A DNA stretch of 28,608 nucleotides from an uncultured Bacteroidota bacterium. Lineage in GTDB: Bacteria > Bacteroidota > Bacteroidia > Chitinophagales > Chitinophagaceae. Below are positions 23,437 through 28,608 of the stretch, piece by piece; position 1 is the stretch's first letter; each line of letters begins with the position of its first letter. The stretch covers positions 1 to 28,608 of the forward strand of contig CAMLGR010000044.1 of the NCBI GenBank assembly GCA_946479615.1, written 5' to 3'. The position numbers and the translations under genes were made by a program. Below the pieces are notes generated by a model. The model did not search any database, had not been told where the DNA came from, and saw only the letters and a program-made list of their open reading frames with translations.

Positions 23437-25326
23437 TTACCGGATCAGTAATTTTTCTACTTTTTCATTGACATGCAACATATAAATACCTGCAGGCAAT
23501 GATGGTAAATTGAGTGTTGTTCTTGTATTCATCAGGATCATTTTCTGTAAAACAGTTTTGCCGGAAATATCCAGCAACCGGATATCCATCATCCCGGATA
23601 AATGGCCTTCGATAAATATATTGTCATGAGCAGGATTTGGGTACACTGAAAATTTTACTTTATCACTTTCAATAAAAACACGACGCACCGGCGAATAAGA
23701 AACGGCATTTGTGTTTTTGATGATCTGTAAACGGTAAAGATCATAACCGGGAGAAGGATACCCGTCTTCGGTATTGTAATCCTGCTGTGTATCATGAGCT
23801 GTAACATTGGTTAAATTAATCCACCCGTATGTTTCACTCCATCGCTGAACAATATACCGCATCATCAGTTGTGGGTCTTCTATTCTCCATTTCAGCAATA
23901 CCTTCTTTTGAACTACAGTAGCTTTGAAAGAAATTAACTGGGCTGGCAATACCAATGAACAATAGCCCGCAATGCTAAGCGATCTCCTGAAACTATAATT
24001 GCTGATCACTTGTCCATCATCTCCTGCAGCAGCCGGTTGCGCCGCAGCACAGCTTGCATCTCTTCCCGATTCAACACCTGCCAGCCCGGCGGTAATTGTA
24101 TTCGTAACCGTGGGCACTGCTCCATTGAAATAGATGACACCACCACTTCCACCGCCGCCACCCGCATAGCACCTGTCGATATTGCCACCATCATTGGAAT
24201 CACCACCATCACCACCATTCGCTTGTACAGTAAGACTTCCTGTATAAATGTTACCGATATCCATGATAATCGTTCCGCCGCCGCCACCTCCCCCTGCACC
24301 ATCGGCTTGTGAGTTACCTCCTTTATTGCCATTGGCGCTGATCAGGTATCCGTTTCCAATAATATTGTTTGCATGAATGAAGATGATGCCACCGCCATTT
24401 GCTCCGCCCAGTGTCAGAACGCCGTTATTATTATGACCGGCGCCACCACCTCCACCTAAAAAGATCTTTTTGCCATTCCAGCTGCTTAATGCTTTGGCAC
24501 CTTCTCCTTTGAATGCAGCCAGGCAGCCTGCGTTACTGGAATTACCGCCACCCATACCACCCCTGCTCAAATTACCACCACCGCCTCCGCTGTTGTTATG
24601 ATTATTTCCACCACCACCACCATTGGCCGGCGCTCCGCGTCCACCGCTTTGAGATATTGCCAAGTCGGCAATGCCTTCGCCTTTGTAAGCGCCATTTTGC
24701 GGTGTGCTGAAGCTCGCATTATAAGCATACCCTGAAATGGTATTGGTGCAGGATACATTGCTTTGTACAAATGCACCGCCGCGAAACCCCATTCCATCTG
24801 CAATAATCGATTGATTCAAGGTAAGATCGTCTTCGACAAATAAAGCGATGACGCCGCCGGTACCTGTTGTATTATTCCAGGCAGGTGCAGTAATAGTGCC
24901 GGTTACGTTGGCGGATACATATTCGCCAAACTGCACCAGTTGCATTTTTCCCGCACTTGGCGAATAGGTATTCAATAATGTATGTACCATAAATACCGAA
25001 TCGCCAATGATGGTGCAGATTGTTGACACTTCATAATTACCGGCTTCGGTTAAGGAAGTGGTATCTCCAAATGCACTTGAATTTGTTGTATTGATGGCCG
25101 CACCTTTCATTTGTATCAATAATACTTTGGCAGATGGATTCAATCCTGCCGTACTGCTTACACGTACACAGGCTTTCGCAGGAATGACCTCCACTACTTT
25201 TTGATACACGTTGATCGTGCCGCTGATAGTTGTTGTTTGAGAAAACAGGGAAAGAACAGGTAACAGAAGCTGGAGCCACAGTAAAGCAGCCCTGGTCAGG
25301 GAGGTATGCAAGCCTTGGTTTTTCAT
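23437..25326 (-). CDS. glycine-rich secreted T9SS cargo protein
   Basis: The ATG at 25326 gives 629 residues; the longer reading starts at a TTG. A signal peptide ends at LLPVLSLFSQ. The next 200 residues are beta-rich (ISGTINVYQKVVEVIPAK, GVIALFVEDDLTL). Residues of about 225-430 are strongly glycine-rich with Asn, for example GGGGGNNHNN, GGGGGNLSRGG, GGGGGAGHNNNG and GGGGGGGTIIMD, with short ordered strands between them. The last 72 residues form a type A T9SS sorting domain (FSVYPNPAHDN, LLDISGKT, LPAGIYMLHV). The protein is expected at the outer surface, with adhesive or structural function; no catalytic motif was found. It is convergent with the small membrane protein gene, with 37 bp between them. 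Confidence 0.82.
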   Translation of the reverse strand: MKNQGLHTSLTRAALLWLQLLLPVLSLFSQTTTISGTINVYQKVVEVIPAKACVRVSSTAGLNPSAKVLLIQMKGAAINTTNSSAFGDTTSLTEAGNYEVSTICTIIGDSVFMVHTLLNTYSPSAGKMQLVQFGEYVSANVTGTITAPAWNNTTGTGGVIALFVEDDLTLNQSIIADGMGFRGGAFVQSNVSCTNTISGYAYNASFSTPQNGAYKGEGIADLAISQSGGRGAPANGGGGGNNHNNSGGGGGNLSRGGMGGGNSSNAGCLAAFKGEGAKALSSWNGKKIFLGGGGGAGHNNNGVLTLGGANGGGIIFIHANNIIGNGYLISANGNKGGNSQADGAGGGGGGGTIIMDIGNIYTGSLTVQANGGDGGDSNDGGNIDRCYAGGGGGSGGVIYFNGAVPTVTNTITAGLAGVESGRDASCAAAQPAAAGDDGQVISNYSFRRSLSIAGYCSLVLPAQLISFKATVVQKKVLLKWRIEDPQLMMRYIVQRWSETYGWINLTNVTAHDTQQDYNTEDGYPSPGYDLYRLQIIKNTNAVSYSPVRRVFIESDKVKFSVYPNPAHDNIFIEGHLSGMMDIRLLDISGKTVLQKMILMNTRTTLNLPSLPAGIYMLHVNEKVEKLLIR

Positions 25327-25504
25327 TGCTAAAGGATCATCTTGCAACTAAAAAAATAAGACAATTTTTCCCCGGATGAAAGGAAATACCGGCATTTCAT
25401 AGGGGAAAACACTGGAAATGAGTAGAAACACGGGGTGATTGTGCAGGAAATAAGCGCGAAGGGATAGAAAAATGTGTGGATTGTTAAAGTCTGTAATAGA
25501 ACAC

Positions 25505-25537
25505 GGATAGAAGTGGATAAACGGATAAAAATGGATT
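25505..25537. repeat. GGATA tandem-word run in intergenic DNA
   Basis: GGATA recurs as GGATAg, GGATAaac, GGATAaaaa and GGATttt with A-rich spacers in the gene-free stretch 25348-25606. It looks like one arm of a degenerate word-based palindrome. No complementary arm was found nearby. Confidence 0.4.
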
Positions 25538-25570
25538 TTATAAATGCCTTCTTATATCATCATGATCATC

Positions 25571-25598
25571 TTTGCCCACGGTTTTAACCGTGGGCAAA
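25571..25598. repeat. REP-like palindrome with GGTTTTAACC core
   Basis: TTTGCCCACGGTT and its exact complement flank TT, a 13-bp perfect stem. It lies 9-11 nt past the old meaB stop codon (25607). Neither strand gives a hairpin followed by a U-run, so it is unlikely to be a simple terminator. It is the same family as the element at 4332-4364. Confidence 0.75.
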
Positions 25599-25606
25599 AA
25601 AAGAAT

Positions 25607-25747
25607 TCAATTAAAACGACTGACAAACTGATACAGGTTAAACTGCTTTTCATTGACAATAGCTTTTGCCAGTTCGGCCTTGCTGATGTCTTTCATACGT
25701 TGCTGCTGAATGAGCCAGTAGGCCTTTTCTGCCAACAGCCTGAATCT
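25607..25747 (-). pseudogene. C-terminal remnant of meaB beyond an in-frame stop
   Basis: Directly after the TAA at 25750-25748, the same reading frame continues for 46 codons (RFRLLAEKAYWLIQQQRMKD, then ISKAELAKAIVNEKQFNLYQF) to a TGA at 25609-25607. This is the helical C-terminal arm expected for a MeaB/ArgK GTPase, which the upstream open reading frame lacks. So the break is a single stop codon, not a frameshift. There is no start codon that would make it an independent gene. Confidence 0.8.
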
Positions 25748-26500
25748 TTAATCGGTAAGATGTGATTTGGGTAACTCATGCAGGATGATATCCAGTAACT
25801 CCTGTATCCCTTCTTTTTGCGAAGCAACCGTTTTTACTACCGGCACTTCATGATAGTGTTTACTGAAAGCAGGTGCCAGCATCAACCGCAGGTTTCTTGC
25901 AAACAGGTCTGCATCAGGACGATCAGCTTTATTGACCACAAATACATCTGCTATCTCCATCAAACCCGCTTTCATCGTTTGCACTTCATCACCGGCCTCG
26001 GGCACCATAACGACAATAGTAAGATCAGCCAGGCCCGCAATCTCTATTTCGCTTTGTCCAACGCCCACTGTCTCCACAATGATATGATCAAAGTCAAATG
26101 CTTTCATCAGGTCGGTGATCTCGATGATCTTCGGATGCAATCCACCCATCGATCCGCGGGTAGCCAACGAACGGATAAATACATGGGGATGTGTATACCA
26201 ATCGCTCATTCTTATCCTGTCGCCCAGTACGGCACCAAGATTAAAAGGGGAAGAAGGGTCCACGCAAAGCACACCGACTTTTTTTCCGCCATCGGTCAAT
26301 AAACCGATCAACGCATCTGTGAGTGTACTTTTTCCTGCCCCGGGAGGCCCGGTAATACCAATGATCTTTGCAGAAGAGACCGGAAGTGATTGCAGCAATA
26401 GTTCATAACCAGGATGTTCATTTTCCACCAGCGAAATACTTCTCGCCAATGCTTTTACATCACCTTGCTGAACCTGCTTTAATAATTCCATCCAGTTCAT
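25748..26500 (-). CDS. meaB: MeaB/ArgK-family G3E-type GTPase, C-terminally truncated
   Basis: The ATG at 26500 (MNWMELLKQVQQGDVKALA) gives 250 residues; ATGs at 26503 and 26509 also work. The upstream part of the longer reading frame is a palindromic repeat and is rejected. GITGPPGAGKST (48-59) is the P-loop, VDPSSPFNLGAVLGDRIRM and ETVGVGQSE follow, and VVNKADRP is the guanine motif. MeaB protects and loads the adenosylcobalamin enzyme methylmalonyl-CoA mutase. The ORF stops in-frame at TAA 25748-25750 after ELPKSHLTD, about 46 codons before the conserved C-terminus that forms the dimerisation arm. The gene is divergent from the O-antigen-ligase-like gene. Confidence 0.85.
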   Translation of the reverse strand: MNWMELLKQVQQGDVKALARSISLVENEHPGYELLLQSLPVSSAKIIGITGPPGAGKSTLTDALIGLLTDGGKKVGVLCVDPSSPFNLGAVLGDRIRMSDWYTHPHVFIRSLATRGSMGGLHPKIIEITDLMKAFDFDHIIVETVGVGQSEIEIAGLADLTIVVMVPEAGDEVQTMKAGLMEIADVFVVNKADRPDADLFARNLRLMLAPAFSKHYHEVPVVKTVASQKEGIQELLDIILHELPKSHLTD

Positions 26501-26527
26501 CATAAGCATAAAGATACGATATAGAAA

Positions 26528-26604
26528 GTACGATGTCAGGTGTACGATGTACGGCAGCTTGATAATTGTTTTTACTGTCGTACATCGTACACCTGGCATC
26601 GTAC
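26528..26604 (+). repeat. TACGATGT-word inverted repeat between meaB and the ligase-like gene
   Basis: Two 30-base arms (26528-26557 and 26575-26604) of GTACGATGT-type words differ at only two places, and both become G-U pairs in plus-strand RNA but A-C in minus-strand RNA. The loop is 17 bases. It is the only one of the palindromes placed in a divergent spacer between two start codons. Confidence 0.85.
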
Positions 26605-26635
26605 ATCAAATCTCTTTTATTTATCTTGCGTCATA

Positions 26636-27874
26636 ATGAATAGCTGGCGTACCAATCTTTTATTTGCCCTCTTTATCTTCATGATAGCGGCATTTTTTTT
26701 CTCAAGAGCCATGCTTTCAATGGGTGTGATCGCATTTGCAGGAATATCTTTTCTTCACAACGATATAAAAACTCATTTACGCACATTCTTTTCTTCCCCG
26801 GTACTATGGGGAATGAGTTTGCTGTTTGTATTGCCGCTTATCTCCGGTTTGTGGAGCGAGGATAAAAAAGAATGGTTATCTGTATTGCGGCTTAAACTGC
26901 CATTGCTTGCATTACCTCTTGCATTTGCTGCTCCTTTTTCCTTTTCCAAAAAACAATGGACCATTGCCGGGTATATTTTTATTATAGCAGTAACAGCTGG
27001 TACGCTCTGGAGTATGTCGAAATATATGGTCAGTATAGAAACGATCAATGCCTCCTACCTCAAGGCAAAATCAATTGCTACACCTTTGAACAATGATCAT
27101 GTCCGGTTCAGTTGGCTGGTCAGCGCTGCAATTTTATTATGCGGGCTGATGGGCTGGCAACTGCGTAAACAACAAAGAGTGGTAAGTATATCGCTGCTTG
27201 TTTGCGCAGCCTGGTTCATTTTCTACCTGCATATACTGGCTGCACGTACAGGCTTATTCGCTCTTTATATCATCGTGCTGGGTACAGCCGCCTGGCTGAT
27301 CGTATCAAAGGCAAAGCCGAAATACGGCATTGCTATTTTATTCCTGCTGGCATTGCTTCCTTTGTCTGCATACTGGTTGCTTCCTTCCTTTCAGAACAGG
27401 ATAAAGTATATCATGTATGACTACGGGTATTTTAAAGAAATGCATTACCTGCCCGGTGGTAACGATGCTTCACGCGTGATCTCATTGCGCGCAGGATGGA
27501 ATCTTTTAGTAGCAAATCCATTGACAGGAACAGGTACAGGAGATATTTCAACCGAAGTAAGAAAATGGGATGCGGTACATTATCCCGGTATGCTGTCGGC
27601 AGATATGATCTATCCCAGCAGTGAATGGCTGATATACGGTCTTGCCTGTGGCTGGGCAGGTGTATTGTTATTTACCATCATTATATTCCTGCCTTGTTTT
27701 ACCAAACGAAAAAACAATCTGGCCTGGCTATTGTTAAACCTTACTGCTATCTCCGGTTTCTTATTTGATATGGGACTGGAAGTCCAGTTTGGTATCTTTA
27801 TTTATTCATTTCTTGTTTTGTGGTGGTGGAAATGGCTGGACCCGCAAAAGCAAATACCTTTGACGAATGACTAA
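26636..27874 (+). CDS. O-antigen ligase/polymerase-like membrane protein (Wzy_C family)
   Basis: The ATG at 26636 gives 412 residues; a longer reading frame would translate the palindrome upstream and is rejected. About ten to twelve hydrophobic helices are visible. HILAARTGLFALY near residue 200 resembles the Wzy_C pattern with its conserved Arg in a helix start. A long periplasmic-type loop follows (about 250-325, with NDASRVISLRAGWNLL and NPLTGTGTGDIS). The family joins or polymerises O-antigen or other polysaccharide units at the inner membrane's outer face. No glycosyltransferase cluster is nearby, so its glycan is not known. It overlaps the next gene by 8 bp, which points to coupled translation. 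Confidence 0.8.
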   Translation: MNSWRTNLLFALFIFMIAAFFFSRAMLSMGVIAFAGISFLHNDIKTHLRTFFSSPVLWGMSLLFVLPLISGLWSEDKKEWLSVLRLKLPLLALPLAFAAPFSFSKKQWTIAGYIFIIAVTAGTLWSMSKYMVSIETINASYLKAKSIATPLNNDHVRFSWLVSAAILLCGLMGWQLRKQQRVVSISLLVCAAWFIFYLHILAARTGLFALYIIVLGTAAWLIVSKAKPKYGIAILFLLALLPLSAYWLLPSFQNRIKYIMYDYGYFKEMHYLPGGNDASRVISLRAGWNLLVANPLTGTGTGDISTEVRKWDAVHYPGMLSADMIYPSSEWLIYGLACGWAGVLLFTIIIFLPCFTKRKNNLAWLLLNLTAISGFLFDMGLEVQFGIFIYSFLVLWWWKWLDPQKQIPLTND

Positions 27875-28502
27875 TTTCATTCCCATATTCCCACTTGGGA
27901 TTGTTGTATACCCCGATGAATCTCTCAACCTGCATATATTTGAACCGCGGTACAAGCAATTGATCAGTGAATGCTTTGAACAAAAGAAACCATTTGGCAT
28001 TCCTACTGTTATCGATAATAAATTACAGGATTTCGGATCGCTGGTGTATATAATAGAAATATCAGCCACGCAGGAAAATGGTGAAATGGATATCAAAACC
28101 CGCGGAGAAAAAGTATTCCGCATTCTCGAGATCATCAAAGAAATACCGGATAAATTATACAGCGGCGCCATCGTTAACTACCCGGCCAACCATGAAGAAG
28201 GAAATGCAGAGATCATGCGGAAAGTAATGACCGGTATACGCGATCTGCATAAACTTTTAAAAGTTACCAAAGACTTTAAAAAAGCGGATGATGAAATAAA
28301 AAGTTATGATGTGGCTCATCATATCGGGATGTCGCTCCAGGAAGAATACGAATTGCTGAACCTCATGCAGGAGCGTCAACGGCAGGAATACCTGAAAAGA
28401 CATCTGGCCAAAGTGATCCCGATGGTAGCCAGCATGGAGCAGTTAAAAGAAATGATAAAACTCAATGGACATTTTAAGAATCTTTCCGGATTCGATCTGT
28501 AA
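27867..28502 (+). CDS. LON peptidase substrate-binding-domain protein
   Basis: This 211-residue protein has only the N-terminal LON substrate-binding domain, without ATPase or protease domains. FIPIFPLGIVVYPDESLNLH, then IFEPRYKQLISE (about 25-36), RGEKVFRILEI and the helical C-terminal MQERQRQEYLKRHL match such stand-alone forms, some of which interact with proteins or ubiquitin-like partners; in bacteria their role is mostly unknown. The start codon overlaps the end of the O-antigen-ligase-like gene by 8 bp, and coaX starts 14 nt downstream, so all three probably form one transcript. Confidence 0.9.
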   Translation: MTNFIPIFPLGIVVYPDESLNLHIFEPRYKQLISECFEQKKPFGIPTVIDNKLQDFGSLVYIIEISATQENGEMDIKTRGEKVFRILEIIKEIPDKLYSGAIVNYPANHEEGNAEIMRKVMTGIRDLHKLLKVTKDFKKADDEIKSYDVAHHIGMSLQEEYELLNLMQERQRQEYLKRHLAKVIPMVASMEQLKEMIKLNGHFKNLSGFDL

Positions 28503-28516
28503 ATTCTGATACCAAT

Positions 28517-28608
28517 ATGTCAACCACCCTCTGTTTCGATTTTGGAAATACACGCCGCAAAGCAGCCATTTTTACTAATGATATAATCGACAGGATCATT
28601 GTACTGGA
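28517..28608 (+). CDS. coaX: type III pantothenate kinase, N-terminal fragment (cut by window edge)
   Basis: The first 30 codons read MSTTLCFDFGNTRRKAAIF and continue with IIDRIIVL. The DFGNTRRK segment is the ATP/phosphate-binding motif of the type III (CoaX, ASKHA fold) pantothenate kinase, which starts coenzyme A synthesis. The gene begins 14 nt after the LON-domain gene and probably shares its transcript. The remainder lies outside the window, so the call rests on the N-terminal motif. Confidence 0.85.
   Translation, partial: MSTTLCFDFGNTRRKAAIFTNDIIDRIIVL

Noticed and set aside
24006..24332. 108-residue minus-strand reading frame, and plus-strand frames, in the glycine-rich gene
   Set aside because: These are frame shadows caused by GGN-rich coding DNA; the T9SS frame is supported by signal peptide and sorting domain.
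25607..25750. Frameshift as the cause of the meaB break
   Set aside because: Direct reading shows that the frame before and after the TAA is the same, so it is a nonsense codon.
25544..25765. 73-residue open reading frame on the plus strand
   Set aside because: It is antisense to the meaB C-terminal tail, which has clear family homology on the minus strand.
26501..26599. N-terminal extension of MeaB
   Set aside because: It lies in the same palindrome, and the family starts near MELLKQ.
26540..26635. N-terminal extension of the O-antigen-ligase-like gene (32 residues)
   Set aside because: It translates part of a perfect palindrome; the next ATG at 26636 starts a normal membrane protein.

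Overview
The window looks like chromosomal DNA of a Bacteroidota species, most likely from or near the Chitinophagaceae. Three signs support this: two secreted proteins end in a type A type IX secretion (T9SS) sorting domain, six upstream regions carry the Bacteroidota -7 promoter motif TAnnTTTG, and clear Shine-Dalgarno sequences are mostly absent. No rRNA, tRNA, CRISPR array, transposase or phage gene was found. No gene-free stretch exceeds 300 bases; the longest, about 260-280 bases (25327-25606), holds only degenerate GGATA words and one palindrome.

Layout. 1-3125 (minus): oxidative pentose-phosphate operon gnd-zwf-pgl, with pgl cut by the window edge. 3262-4290 (plus): 2-oxoacid:ferredoxin oxidoreductase beta subunit without a neighbouring alpha gene. 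4387-7306: cupin/JmjC-like protein (minus), YciO/Sua5-type protein (plus), small basic secreted protein (minus), RNase HII (minus). 7380-10551 (plus): heme A synthase, then a polytopic membrane protein with a patatin-type lipase domain. 10564-15374 (minus): lipid kinase, FabH, Tat-exported Gfo/Idh/MocA oxidoreductase and a membrane-anchored alpha/beta hydrolase. 15521-19327 (minus): a three-gene cell-surface cluster (coiled-coil fibre-like protein, 841-residue T9SS cargo, small lipoprotein). 19421-21105 (minus): two SAM methyltransferase-fold proteins. 21273-23399 (plus): typA and a small membrane protein. 23437-25326 (minus): glycine-rich T9SS cargo. 25607-26500 (minus): meaB, interrupted by an in-frame stop. 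26636-28608 (plus): O-antigen-ligase-like protein, LON-substrate-binding-domain protein and the start of coaX.

Most genes are housekeeping: NADPH supply, heme A for cytochrome oxidase, fatty-acid initiation, RNA/DNA maintenance and translation. The surface and secretion genes form the accessory part.

The most unusual content lies between the genes. At least eight long inverted repeats occur, most starting within about 0-15 nt of a stop codon, and several have arms built from short tandem words. One type (CTATGTG words, about 120 bp) is present twice in opposite orientation with arm-to-arm compensatory changes; another (core GGTTTTAACC) is also present twice. Several mismatches become G-U wobbles on one strand only, which suggests they act as folded RNA. 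The second notable point is the in-frame TAA in meaB, with a clearly conserved C-terminal tail still readable beyond it.
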